In this document: piece after piece, positions 29,798 through 37,520 of the stretch | Position numbering within the stretch: the first letter of the stretch is position 1 | Layout: every line of letters starts with the position of its first letter | Source: Zoogloea sp041904905 | Lineage (GTDB): Bacteria > Pseudomonadota > Gammaproteobacteria > Burkholderiales > Rhodocyclaceae | Assembly (NCBI RefSeq): GCF_041904905.1 | Contig: NZ_JAYRMI010000004.1 | Span: 1 to 64,000 of the forward strand | Direction of reading: 5' to 3' | DNA: 64,000 nucleotides | Translations under genes and position numbers: made by a program | Notes under the pieces: model-generated | What the model saw: the letters and a program-made list of their open reading frames with translations, nothing else | Told to the model about the DNA's origin: nothing | Databases searched by the model: none

Positions 29798-30352
29798 ATG
29801 TCCAAGATCGTCGTCGTCTTCCATTCCGGCTACGGCCACACCCTCCGTCTGGCCCAGGCCGTGGCCGAGGGCGCGGGCGCCGAGCTGCTCCCCATCGACG
29901 CCGAAGGCAACCTGTCCGAGGCCGCCTGGGCCGCCCTCAACGCCGCCGACGCCATCGTGATGGGCAGCCCCACCTACATGGGCACCGTGAGCTGGCAGTT
30001 CAAGAAGTTCGCCGACGCCTCCAGCAAGGCCTGGTTCACCCAGGCGTGGAAGGACAAGGTCTTCGCCGGCTTCACCAACAGCGCCACCATGAACGGCGAC
30101 AAGCTGTCGACCCTGCACTACCTGTTCACCCTGGCCATGCAGCACAGCGGGATCTGGGTGGGCACCGGGATGATGCCGTCCAACAGCAAGGCCGCCCAGC
30201 GCGACGACGTGAACTACGTGGGCTCCTTCAGCGGCGCGATGGCCCAGACCCCGTCCGACGCCAGCCCCGACGAGATGCCCGCCGGCGATCTGGAGACCGC
30301 CCGCCTGTTCGGTCAGCGGGTGGCCGAGGTGACCGCGAAGTTCAAGGGCTGA
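29798..30352 (+). CDS. Flavodoxin-family NAD(P)H:quinone oxidoreductase (WrbA-like)
   Basis: A 184-residue flavodoxin-fold protein. The FMN phosphate loop FHSGYGHTLRLAQAV, the second loop SPTYMGTVSWQFKKFAD and the GFTNSATMNGDKLSTL segment match WrbA-like quinone reductases and related flavodoxins. A good Shine-Dalgarno (AAAGGAG) precedes the ATG. It follows the pirin gene and ends at a terminator, so the two form a short operon probably governed by the divergent LysR protein. Confidence 0.85.
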   Translation: MSKIVVVFHSGYGHTLRLAQAVAEGAGAELLPIDAEGNLSEAAWAALNAADAIVMGSPTYMGTVSWQFKKFADASSKAWFTQAWKDKVFAGFTNSATMNGDKLSTLHYLFTLAMQHSGIWVGTGMMPSNSKAAQRDDVNYVGSFSGAMAQTPSDASPDEMPAGDLETARLFGQRVAEVTAKFKG

Positions 30353-30390
30353 CCGGCTCCCTCGCCGGGCCAAGGCCGGGCAAACAAAAA

Positions 30391-30425
30391 GCCGCCCCTG
30401 GCATGGCCAGCCGGGCGGCTTTGTT
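30391..30425. terminator. Bidirectional rho-independent terminator
   Basis: The stem GCCGCCC...GGGCGGC, extended inwards by CTGG / CCAG, is flanked by AAAAA on the left and TTTGTT on the right. It sits between the convergent WrbA-like gene and the DUF1178 gene and can serve both. Confidence 0.85.
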
Positions 30426-30442
30426 CGTGGCGGCGCGGGCGC

Positions 30443-30862
30443 TTAGTGCAGGTCGTCCTTGTCGGGCGGCACCGGCAGCACGGGGATGCCCTCGTCGATG
30501 AGTTCGAGCAGGTCGCTGTGCTTGGCCTTGCCGCGGATCGCGCGCGCTTCGGCATCGCCCCGGTGGATGCGGCGGGCCTCTTCGGGGAAGCGCTCGCCCA
30601 CGTCTTCCGACTGGCTGGCGGCGCTGCGCAGGGCCTCCACCAGCCGCGCGGCGATGGCCGCCGGATCGGGCTCGGGCAGCGCCGGCGCCGAGTGGGAGGA
30701 GGTTTGCACGTAGGGCGCCGACGGCAGCCGGCGCACTGCGTGGGAGTTGCAGTGGGGGCATTCAACGAGCCCCGCTGCCAGCTGCTTGTCGAACGCGTCG
30801 GCCGAGGCGAACCAGGCCTCGAAACGGTGCTCCCGGTCGCAGATGAGGTCGAGAACGATCAC
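30443..30862 (-). CDS. DUF1178 family protein
   Basis: A 139-residue protein of a proteobacterial family of unknown function. It begins IVLDLICDREHRFEAWFASADAF and has the zinc-finger-like pair CPHCNS near residue 40. The GTG at 30862 is chosen because it gives the family N-terminus; upstream in-frame starts would run into tRNA-Leu. It is the last gene of the minus-strand run minC-minD-minE-tRNA-Leu. Confidence 0.8.
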   Translation of the reverse strand: MIVLDLICDREHRFEAWFASADAFDKQLAAGLVECPHCNSHAVRRLPSAPYVQTSSHSAPALPEPDPAAIAARLVEALRSAASQSEDVGERFPEEARRIHRGDAEARAIRGKAKHSDLLELIDEGIPVLPVPPDKDDLH

Positions 30863-30880
30863 GAGCTGGCTCTCAGTGTG

Positions 30881-30965
30881 TGGTGCCCGGAGCGGGACTT
30901 GAACCCGCAAGGCTTGCGCCGGCGGATTTTAAGTCCGCTGTGGTTACCGATTTCACCATCCGGGC
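30881..30965 (-). tRNA. tRNA-Leu (anticodon UAA)
   Basis: An 85-nt cloverleaf including an encoded CCA. The acceptor stem is GCCCGGA / TCCGGGC, the anticodon stem-loop is GCGGACTTAAAATCCGC with anticodon TAA, a long variable arm of the class II type is present, and the T loop is GGGTTCAAGTCCC. It lies between minE and the DUF1178 gene on the same strand. Confidence 0.97.
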
Positions 30966-30974
30966 GATGGCCGA

Positions 30975-31235
30975 TCACTTGGGCTGTTCGGGCAGCGTGA
31001 TGTCCACTTCGAGGATCTCGTAGTTGTCGCGCTTGCCGAGCTGGACCTTGATGTCGTCGGCGGAGACGTTGACGTACTTGGAGATGACCTCGATCAGCTC
31101 CCGCTGCAGGGCGGGGAGGAAATCCGGCGTGGGCTGGTTGGCGCTGCGCTCGTGGGCGATGAGCAGCGACAGCCGCTCCTTGGCCACCGAGGCGGTCTTG
31201 GGCTTGGAGCCGAAGAAGTAGGAGAGGAGCGACAT
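30975..31235 (-). CDS. minE: Cell division topological specificity factor MinE
   Basis: An 86-residue MinE. The N-terminal membrane-targeting helix (LLSYFFGS) and the anti-MinCD region (AKERLSLLIAHERS) precede the C-terminal dimerisation domain (IEVISKYVNVSADDIKVQLGKRDNYEILEVDITLP). It stimulates MinD ATPase and drives Min oscillation. One base separates it from minD. Confidence 0.97.
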   Translation of the reverse strand: MSLLSYFFGSKPKTASVAKERLSLLIAHERSANQPTPDFLPALQRELIEVISKYVNVSADDIKVQLGKRDNYEILEVDITLPEQPK

Positions 31236-31236
31236 G

Positions 31237-32052
31237 TCACTTGCCTCCGAACAGCCGCTTGAGCAGGCCCGGTTTTTCGTAGCTGACGAAGCGCAGCGGA
31301 CGGTCTTCGCCGAGGAAGCGTGCCACCACGTCCTGGTAGGCGGTGGCCACGTCGCTGTCCTTCAGGTGGATGGCGGGCAGGCCCTGGTTGGAGGCCTGCA
31401 GCACGTCGTCGGATTCGGGGATGGCGCCGATCAGTGGGATGCGCAGCAGCTCCTGCACGTCTTTGTAGGACAGCATCTCGCCGTCCTCGACGCGCTTGGG
31501 CGAGTAGCGGGTGACGAGCAGGTGTTCCTTCACCGGCTCGCGGCCTTCGATGGCGCGGCGGCTCTTGCTTTGAAGGATGCCCAGGATGCGGTCGGAGTCG
31601 CGCACCGAGGAGACTTCCGGGTTGGTGACGACGATGGCTTCGTCGGCGAAGGTGAGGGCCATCACCGCGCCGCGCTCGATGCCGGCGGGGGAGTCGCACA
31701 CCACGTAGTCGAAACCCATGTGCTCGAGTTCCTTGAGCACCTTCTCGACGCCTTCTTCGGTCAGCGCGTCCTTGTCGCGGGTCTGGGAGGCGGGCAGCAC
31801 GAAGAGGTTCTCGCAGTGCTTGTCCTTGATGAGGGCCTGGTGCAGGTTGGCCTCGCCGTTCACGACGTTGATGAGGTCGTACACCACGCGGCGCTCGCAG
31901 CCCATGATGAGGTCGAGGTTGCGCAGGCCGACGTCGAAGTCGATGACTGCGGTCTTGTAGCCGCGCAGGGCCAGGCCGCTGGAGATGCTCGCGCTGGTGG
32001 TGGTCTTGCCGACGCCGCCCTTGCCGGACGTTACTACGATGACGCGTGCCAC
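31237..32052 (-). CDS. minD: Septum site-determining ATPase MinD
   Basis: A 271-residue ParA/MinD ATPase. The deviant Walker A SGKGGVGKTTTSAS, a Walker B-like segment (YVVCDSPAGIE) and a C-terminal amphipathic membrane-targeting helix (GLLKRLFGGK) are all present. It recruits MinC to the membrane and is released by MinE. It is the central gene of minCDE. Confidence 0.98.
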   Translation of the reverse strand: MARVIVVTSGKGGVGKTTTSASISSGLALRGYKTAVIDFDVGLRNLDLIMGCERRVVYDLINVVNGEANLHQALIKDKHCENLFVLPASQTRDKDALTEEGVEKVLKELEHMGFDYVVCDSPAGIERGAVMALTFADEAIVVTNPEVSSVRDSDRILGILQSKSRRAIEGREPVKEHLLVTRYSPKRVEDGEMLSYKDVQELLRIPLIGAIPESDDVLQASNQGLPAIHLKDSDVATAYQDVVARFLGEDRPLRFVSYEKPGLLKRLFGGK

Positions 32053-32078
32053 GATTTTCCCTTCGGTGTAGAGGCGCT

Positions 32079-32888
32079 TCAGTCGAACTGGAGCGAATTG
32101 ATTTCGAGAGTGTGCAGGTTGTCCGAGCCGGTAAGCCGGACCTGGGCGCCGCGCCCGGCGACGGCCTGGGGAATGCCGCGCTCGAAGGTGCGATAGACGC
32201 CGGCGATGGAGACCAGCTCGGGGCCGAAATTGGTGCTGAAGATGCGTGCCGCGGTGTCGCCGCGGGCGCCGGCCAGGGCGCGGCCGCGTAGCGGGCCGTA
32301 GCAGTGGATGCTGCCGTCGGCGATGATCTCGGAGCCGGGGCTCATGCCGGCCAGCAGCACCAGGTCGCCACCCTTGGCATAGACCTGCTGGCCGGAGCGC
32401 AGCGGGCGATCCACCACCAGGGTGGGGGCGGGGGCAGGCGCGTCGGCGGTGGCTGCGGCGGGCTGGGGCGCGGGCTCGGGGGGCGCTGCCGGCGTCGGTG
32501 CAGGCGTGGCGACGGGGGCCGGGGCGGGCGGCGGGGTGACGGGCCGTTCGGCGGAGAAGCCGTCGTTGCCGAGCACCGCCAGGCCGGCGCGGCGGGCGCC
32601 GTCGTAGAGGTGTTCGGGCAGGTGACGCACGCCCACCGGCTGGAGTTGGTAGCGGCGCAGCAGGCTCAGGAGGCCGGTCCAGTCCACCCGGTCGGGCGTG
32701 GCGGCGAGCTGGCCGAGATCGAGGATGGCGGGTTCGCCGGCGAAGAAGTCGGGCATGCCGCCGAGCATCATGTGCAGGGCGTCGGCGAGACGGACGGGGT
32801 CGGTGTCGCGGACGTAAGCGGTCATCACGGCGAGGCTCGCGCCCTTGAACTCGATCAGTTTGCCCTGCAGGGATGAGGCTTCGGCCAT
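32079..32888 (-). CDS. minC: Septum site-determining protein MinC
   Basis: A 269-residue MinC. An N-terminal FtsZ-inhibiting domain (residues 1-105) is joined by a long Pro/Ala-rich linker (about 115-155) to the C-terminal beta-helix domain (RSGQQVYAKGGDLVLLAGMSPGSEI, GRALAGARGDTAARIF) that binds MinD. The linker is longer and more proline-rich than in E. coli. It heads minCDE, with a possible promoter upstream at 32926-32954. Confidence 0.96.
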   Translation of the reverse strand: MAEASSLQGKLIEFKGASLAVMTAYVRDTDPVRLADALHMMLGGMPDFFAGEPAILDLGQLAATPDRVDWTGLLSLLRRYQLQPVGVRHLPEHLYDGARRAGLAVLGNDGFSAERPVTPPPAPAPVATPAPTPAAPPEPAPQPAAATADAPAPAPTLVVDRPLRSGQQVYAKGGDLVLLAGMSPGSEIIADGSIHCYGPLRGRALAGARGDTAARIFSTNFGPELVSIAGVYRTFERGIPQAVAGRGAQVRLTGSDNLHTLEINSLQFD

Positions 32889-32925
32889 GGGTGGTGGGCG
32901 CGGATGCGCGGACTAAAACCGCCCA

Positions 32926-32954
32926 AGTCTACTTTTGACACCGATTTAGGGCAA
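32926..32954 (-). promoter_or_regulatory. Possible sigma-70 promoter of minCDE
   Basis: On the minus strand TTGCCC and TAGACT are spaced by 17 bases, each matching four of six consensus positions. The predicted start is about 30 bases upstream of the minC ATG. This is the best -35/-10 pair seen in the gap, which is AT-richer than its surroundings. Confidence 0.4.
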
Positions 32955-32978
32955 GTCCGCCGGCCTGCCCGCCGGGAA

Positions 32979-33854
32979 TCAATGCAGGGTGCGGGGTTCG
33001 GCGGGTTCCTCGGCGAACAGGGCGGCCACGTCGTCGGCGTCGAGCCGGTATTCGTGGTTGGAGAGGTCGTCGTGGATCAGCACCACGCCGTGGTCGGCCA
33101 GCACCGCGTCGAGTTCGGCCCGGCCCAGGGAGCGCAACATGGAGCGCACCTTCTCCCAGTCGAGGGGCCAGTGGTGGGTGACCGGGCGGGCGTCGAAGAG
33201 GCGCACGGTTTCCTGGTGGAAGAGCCGGGTGAGGATCTCCTCGGGGGCGAGGCCCAGCAGCTCGTCGGGGCGCAGGGTGGCGGCGAGGCGGGTGACCCGG
33301 TCCCAGCCGTCCGCGTCCTTCTTGTCGGCGTCGGGCAGCTTCTGCAGGAAGAGGCAGGCGGCGCGGCTGCCGGAGCAGGCGGTGTGGAGCACGGCGGGCT
33401 GCTGCTCGGACTGGGTGAGGTAGTGCTCGAAGATTTCGGCGATGGTGTCGCCTTCGATGGGCACGTAGCTCTGGTAGGGGTGGCGCAGCTCGGGCATGTC
33501 GAGGGTGAGCAGGAGCTGGCCGTCGCCGATCAGCTCGCCCACGCCGGCCTTGCCGACGGCTTCGTCGGACGACTTGGCGTGGCCGCGCAGGTTGAGGGTT
33601 TCGGTGACATCCACCACCAGCAGGTTGACCGGCCCGTGGCCCTGCAGCTGCATGGTGAGGCGGCCGGGTTGCTTGAGGTTGCCGCCGATCACGCAGCCGA
33701 TGGCGCTCATCTGGCCGAGCAGGTCGCGCACGGCGGTGGGGTAGTTGCGGTTGAGCTGCATGTCCTGCCAGACGTCGTCGAGCAGGACGAGGGCGCCGCG
33801 GATGTCCAGGTCGTCGAGGAGGAAGCGTTGCACGTAGCTGCGGGGGTCGCTCAT
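32979..33854 (-). CDS. hslO: Hsp33-family chaperonin lacking the redox zinc cysteines
   Basis: A 291-residue protein that matches Hsp33 along its length: VQRFLLDDLDIRGALVLLDD at the start, the core GQLLLTLDMPELRHPYQSYVPI, and the C-terminal VRSMLRSLGRAELDAVLADHG. Hsp33 is normally activated when four Cys (CxC...CxxC) release zinc on oxidation. Here the corresponding segments read VTHHWPLDWEKV and IHDDLSNHEYRL, so all four Cys are missing. The only Cys are elsewhere (CVIGGN, TACSGSRAACL). The fold and holdase surface may remain but the redox switch should not work in the usual way. The start overlaps the stop of the ArsC-like gene. Confidence 0.88.
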   Translation of the reverse strand: MSDPRSYVQRFLLDDLDIRGALVLLDDVWQDMQLNRNYPTAVRDLLGQMSAIGCVIGGNLKQPGRLTMQLQGHGPVNLLVVDVTETLNLRGHAKSSDEAVGKAGVGELIGDGQLLLTLDMPELRHPYQSYVPIEGDTIAEIFEHYLTQSEQQPAVLHTACSGSRAACLFLQKLPDADKKDADGWDRVTRLAATLRPDELLGLAPEEILTRLFHQETVRLFDARPVTHHWPLDWEKVRSMLRSLGRAELDAVLADHGVVLIHDDLSNHEYRLDADDVAALFAEEPAEPRTLH

Positions 33855-34240
33855 TCGGAGGCTCCGGCGGGGGGGACGAGGCTGGCGTAGAGGGCGGGGT
33901 CGAAGCCGACCAGGAGCTGGCCGCCAGCGGTTTCGAGCACCGGGCGGCGGATCAGGCTGGGGTTGGCCTGCATCAGCTGCACGGCGGCGCTCTGGGTGTC
34001 GATGGCCTGCTGCTCGGGGGTGAGCTTGCGCCAGGTGGTGCCGCGGGTGTTGATGAGGGTCTTCCAGCCGATGGCCTTGCTCCAGGCGTGGAGGCGGCCG
34101 GAGTCGATGCCGGATTTCTTGTAGTCGTGGAAGTGGTAGGCGACGCCGTGCTCGTCGAGCCAGGCGAGGGCCTTCTTCATGGTGTCGCAGTTCTTGATGC
34201 CGTAGCAGGTGACGGCGGGCGTGGGGAGGCTGTCTTGCAT
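33851..34240 (-). CDS. ArsC/Spx-family thioredoxin-fold protein (YffB-like)
   Basis: A 129-residue ArsC/Spx-like protein with the typical start TCYGIKNCDTMKKALAWLDEHGVAYHFHDY. The single catalytic-type Cys is in KNCDT, followed by the GWKTLINTRGTTWRKL segment of YffB-type proteins. These are related to arsenate reductase and Spx, but the role is unclear. It overlaps hslO by four bases and is its upstream operon partner. Confidence 0.88.
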   Translation of the reverse strand: MQDSLPTPAVTCYGIKNCDTMKKALAWLDEHGVAYHFHDYKKSGIDSGRLHAWSKAIGWKTLINTRGTTWRKLTPEQQAIDTQSAAVQLMQANPSLIRRPVLETAGGQLLVGFDPALYASLVPPAGASE

Positions 34241-34329
34241 GGGGCGGTTCGGGCCCGGCCGGGATGGCGGGGGTGAAGGCAAAGGCGCGTAGTTTAAGCG
34301 ACAGCCGGGCCAGACCCAAGTTTCCCCGG

Positions 34330-34767
34330 TCACGCGGCCCTGAGCAGCTTGAGGCAGGCGAGCGAGGCGGCCAGATCGAGCGCGGTGAAGTCGTCGTGGT
34401 TGGCGAGGCGCGGGTTGGCGCCGCGCTCCAGCAGCAGGCGCACCAGATCGGGCTTGCTGTTGGAGGCCACGTACATCAGGCAGGTGGCGCCGGTGTCGTT
34501 CTGGCGGTCGATGTCGATGCCGGCCTGGAGCAGCCGGTCGATGATGGCGTGGCTGCCGCTGTAGCAGGCCAGCCACAGGGCGTTGCAGCCGTCGGCGTTG
34601 GTGACGGCGACATCCACGCCCCAGGTGAGGAGTTCCTCCACCGCGTCGAGCCGGCCTTCCTTGGCGGCGCGCATCAGCGGGGTGAAGCGCCGGTCGGGCT
34701 GCAGGGCGGAGGGCTGGGCGGGGTCGAAGCCGTGGGTGGCGAAGAATTCGGCGAGGGCGGGGGTCAT
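34330..34767 (-). CDS. Ankyrin-repeat protein
   Basis: A 145-residue protein of three to four ankyrin repeats: RFTPLMRAAKEGRLDAVEELLTWGVDVAV, CNALWLACYSGSHAIIDRLLQAGIDID, and TCLMYVASNSKPDLVRLLLERGANPRLAN. There is no signal peptide. Ankyrin repeats mediate protein-protein contact; the partner is unknown. The short gap upstream (34768-34915) contains the hairpin GGGTTGGCT / AGCCAACCC at 34798-34821 and a dispersed repeat. Confidence 0.85.
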   Translation of the reverse strand: MTPALAEFFATHGFDPAQPSALQPDRRFTPLMRAAKEGRLDAVEELLTWGVDVAVTNADGCNALWLACYSGSHAIIDRLLQAGIDIDRQNDTGATCLMYVASNSKPDLVRLLLERGANPRLANHDDFTALDLAASLACLKLLRAA

Positions 34768-34880
34768 ACGACGGCCCTCCGGTCAATGCGTGACAGCGGG
34801 TTGGCTTTGCACAGCCAACCCGCTGCGCAGGCGCGGTGCAGGGCACCGCGAAACACCTGCTTCGCCCTCCCCGAGGAAGG

Positions 34881-34919
34881 ATGACCGCTCCCTTCGGGCG
34901 GCCGGGTGTGAGCGTTCAT
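34881..34919. repeat. Dispersed hairpin element, copy 1
   Basis: The arms ATGACCGCTC and GAGCGTTCAT surround a loop with CTTCGGGCGGCCGGG. The same loop and a better-paired stem occur at 57627-57665. The right end includes the stop codon of the SagB-like gene, and a CCTCCCCGAGG block adjoins on the left. Confidence 0.6.
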
Positions 34920-36559
34920 GAGTTGTCCTGTTGGCGTTGAGGATAAGGTGGGCCGGTTTCGATGCGTGTGTCGACCACCGGCGCGCCCACGGTGAAGTGA
35001 TAGACGCTCTGCCAGCGGGGGCCGGCGAGGCCGAAGGCCTGGTGCACCGGGTCGTCGAAGAAGCAGCCGATGCCGGTGCCGCGCACGCCGGCGGCTTCGG
35101 CTTCCAGGTAGAGCACCTGGCCGACGATGCCGGCCTCGCGGAGCAGGCTGCGGTAGGCGTGGCCGTCGGCGCCCAGGCTGGCGAAATCCGCCACCATGCC
35201 CAGCGAGAAGGCGCTGGTGGCGGCGATGTCCTGGTGGCACGACAGGGATCGGGCGAGGCGCTGGACTTCCTGCAGCCCCAGCGCGGCCAGCTGGACGAGG
35301 CCCAGGTGGGCCGGGCAGTCCGGGGCGAAGTCGGCCGCCGGGCGGGGCGGGCCGAGGTGGGTGGGGATGGTGGCGCCGGGTGTGCGGGGCAGCAGGTAGA
35401 GGCCGGTCGGCAGGCCCTCCACACGCATCGCGAAGAGCAGCAGGTGGATCGCCGGGGCGGCCTCCTGGGCCGTGAAGGGCGCGCGGGGCCGGGGCATGGC
35501 CGCGTCGAGCAGGCGGTAGAAATCTGCCCGGGGCAGGGTGTGCCGGGGGTCGAAGCGCTGGCCGCTGCGGCGCTGGCGGATGAGCTGCGCGGCGCCGCTG
35601 GCGGTGGGGTGGGGCGGTAGCGCGGGCAGGCCGGGAAAGCCGGGGCGCGGGGGCGGCGGGGCATCGGCCGGGCGGCGGCTGAAGCGGGCGGCCTTGTCGA
35701 CGGTCGGCCAGCGGTAGCCGGGCGAGGGGTCGATGACGCTGGGGCGGCCGTGCCAGCTGGCGGGGGCGATCCAGTCGAGCAGCGCCGGGCCGGCGGGCGG
35801 GGCGTCGACGCCGGGCGCGCGGATCGCCAGCAGGATCTCGGGCTCTTCGTCTTCGGTGAAGGAGAAGCGGCCGGAGGGGAAATCTTCTTCCCGGTCCAGC
35901 CCCAGCAGCCGGGCCAGGGTGCCGGATGGCAGCGCCATCGGCGCGACCTCCCACCCCAGCAGCGCCGCGGCGTAGGCCAGGGCCGCCACCGCGTGGCCCA
36001 CGTCGAGCTGGCAGTAGCGGAAGGCCCGCTCGCCGTATTTCCAGGCTTCGCGCCACATCGCACTGGAGAGCCCCACGGCCAGCCAGCGGCCGCCAGCGGG
36101 GGCGACGAGGGCGCGGCCTTCGAGGGCGTGGTCTTCGGGGTCGTAGTGGTGCAGCCCGTCGGCCACGCCCGGCACGCCGGCGGCCAGCACGTAGGCTTCG
36201 ACCGGGTGCAGGTTGCCCGACGAGGGATTGCAGCGCAGCGCCCAGCGGTTGGGGCCCCAGCTCTTCCAGGCCGAGAGGCCGAAGGCCAGCGCCAGCAGCG
36301 CGCCAAGGCTGGTTGCATCCGCCGCGACGGGCGCCGCCGGCGGCACGTCCAGATCGCCGAAGGGCCGCTCGAAGCGGTCGGCCGACAACGGCAGCTGCGC
36401 CACCTGCGCACCGGCGTAGTGCCGGAAGGCGGCGGGCTGGGCGTCCCAGTCGAGCTGGCCGGGGCCTTCGGCGAAGGCGTCGAAGCGGTGGCGGGTGCGG
36501 GCGTGGTAGGCGGCGAGCGGGTTGTCGGGGGAGGCGGGGTTTTGTGGGGTTTCCGACAC
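34916..36559 (-). CDS. SagB-type two-domain nitroreductase
   Basis: A protein of about 547 residues with two nitroreductase-like halves. The first half has SGNLHPVEAYVLAAG and YCQLDVGHAVAALAYAAALLGW. The second has RRSGQRFDPRHTLPRADFYRLLDAA and LYLEAEAAGVRGTGIGCFFDD. This is the SagB/ThcOx layout: FMN-dependent dehydrogenases that act in thiazole/oxazole peptide clusters, plus stand-alone relatives of unknown substrate. No cyclodehydratase or precursor peptide gene is nearby. A GTG at 36559 is preferred; a TTG 13 codons upstream keeps the frame. The 5' end overlaps a NifA-like site serving the divergent nafY operon. Confidence 0.8.
   Translation of the reverse strand: MSETPQNPASPDNPLAAYHARTRHRFDAFAEGPGQLDWDAQPAAFRHYAGAQVAQLPLSADRFERPFGDLDVPPAAPVAADATSLGALLALAFGLSAWKSWGPNRWALRCNPSSGNLHPVEAYVLAAGVPGVADGLHHYDPEDHALEGRALVAPAGGRWLAVGLSSAMWREAWKYGERAFRYCQLDVGHAVAALAYAAALLGWEVAPMALPSGTLARLLGLDREEDFPSGRFSFTEDEEPEILLAIRAPGVDAPPAGPALLDWIAPASWHGRPSVIDPSPGYRWPTVDKAARFSRRPADAPPPPRPGFPGLPALPPHPTASGAAQLIRQRRSGQRFDPRHTLPRADFYRLLDAAMPRPRAPFTAQEAAPAIHLLLFAMRVEGLPTGLYLLPRTPGATIPTHLGPPRPAADFAPDCPAHLGLVQLAALGLQEVQRLARSLSCHQDIAATSAFSLGMVADFASLGADGHAYRSLLREAGIVGQVLYLEAEAAGVRGTGIGCFFDDPVHQAFGLAGPRWQSVYHFTVGAPVVDTRIETGPPYPQRQQDNS
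36543..36558. promoter_or_regulatory. NifA upstream activator sequence
   Basis: TGT-N10-ACA with exact spacing, the NifA binding consensus. It lies 97 bases upstream of a good -24/-12 promoter for nafY, within the usual range for looping activation. Confidence 0.7.
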
Positions 36560-36654
36560 GATGGGGGGCTTCCGGTGGGTTTGGCCTTCTTTTAGCAAAG
36601 GTCATGCCTGCGAGAAATCAAGCAGTTAGCGGCGCGGGGGCGATCCGGCGCGGC

Positions 36655-36670
36655 TGGCACCATCTCTGCA
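36655..36670 (+). promoter_or_regulatory. Sigma-54 promoter of nafY
   Basis: TGGCACCATCTCTGCA matches the -24 TGGCAC and -12 TGCA of sigma-54 promoters with correct GG-to-GC spacing. The predicted start is near 36681, about 50 bases upstream of the nafY ATG. Confidence 0.8.
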
Positions 36671-36729
36671 TGGGGAGGGGGACAAGACCTCCGATACGAC
36701 ATTACCCCCAACCAGACAGAGACCCAACC

Positions 36730-37464
36730 ATGGATACCAGAAGCAAACCGCCGGTGACCCGGGAAGCCGCCCTGCGCATCGCGCTGGCCGCCCGGGCGAT
36801 GCCCAACGCGTCCTTGTCGAGCCTGATCGAGCTGCTGCAGCGTCGGCTGGGCGACGAGATCGACGAGGAGATGCTCCGTCAGGTGACGGTGACGATGCTC
36901 AAGACCGGCTTCGCCAGCGCGGATGGCGAGGAGGACGGCGAGGACATCGGGATCGGCCTGGAGGCCATGAAGCTGGCGGTGCGCATCCTGTGGGGCGACA
37001 CCCAGGGCGACGACTCGCTGCCCAAGATCCAGCCCTACGACGAGGGCGACATGCCCGGCTCGGTGCGGGTGGCGGTGGCCTCGGACAAGGGCGACACGCT
37101 CTCCGGCCACTTCGGCTCGTGCCTGCGCTTTCTGGTCTATCAGGTGTCGCCCGACGAGATCCGCCTGGTGGACATCCGCGACACGATGGACGCCGACCTC
37201 GCCGAGGACAAGAACCTGTGGCGCGCCCAGCTCATCGGCGACTGCCACGTGTGCTACGTGGTGTCGATTGGCGGCCCGGCGGCGGCCAAGGTGATCCGCG
37301 CCGACATCTACCCCATCAAGATCGCCGATGGCGGCCCGGCGCTGGAGATCGTCTCTCAGTTCCAGAAGGCGATGGTCGATTCGCCCCCGCCCTGGCTGCT
37401 CAAGGTGCTGGGCGTGGCGGCGGAAAAGCGCCTGAAGAACTACAGCGCCCAGGAAGAGGAATGA
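36730..37464 (+). CDS. nafY: NafY/NifX-type dinitrogenase iron-molybdenum cofactor binding protein
   Basis: A 244-residue protein. An N-terminal helical domain (residues 10-95: ALRIALAARAMPNASLSSLIELLQRRLG) matches the NafY/NifY apo-dinitrogenase-binding domain. The C-terminal domain (about 108-225: VRVAVASDKGDTLSGHFGSCLRFLVYQVS) is the NifX/NifB-type FeMo-cofactor domain. NafY holds FeMo-co and stabilises apo-dinitrogenase during nitrogenase maturation. The preceding sigma-54 promoter and NifA site agree with nif regulation. Confidence 0.9.
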   Translation: MDTRSKPPVTREAALRIALAARAMPNASLSSLIELLQRRLGDEIDEEMLRQVTVTMLKTGFASADGEEDGEDIGIGLEAMKLAVRILWGDTQGDDSLPKIQPYDEGDMPGSVRVAVASDKGDTLSGHFGSCLRFLVYQVSPDEIRLVDIRDTMDADLAEDKNLWRAQLIGDCHVCYVVSIGGPAAAKVIRADIYPIKIADGGPALEIVSQFQKAMVDSPPPWLLKVLGVAAEKRLKNYSAQEEE

Positions 37465-37520
37465 GGCACCCGGCGCCCCGCGGCAACGGCCGGGTGCTCG
37501 CCCGGCCCGCAGCCCAGGCG

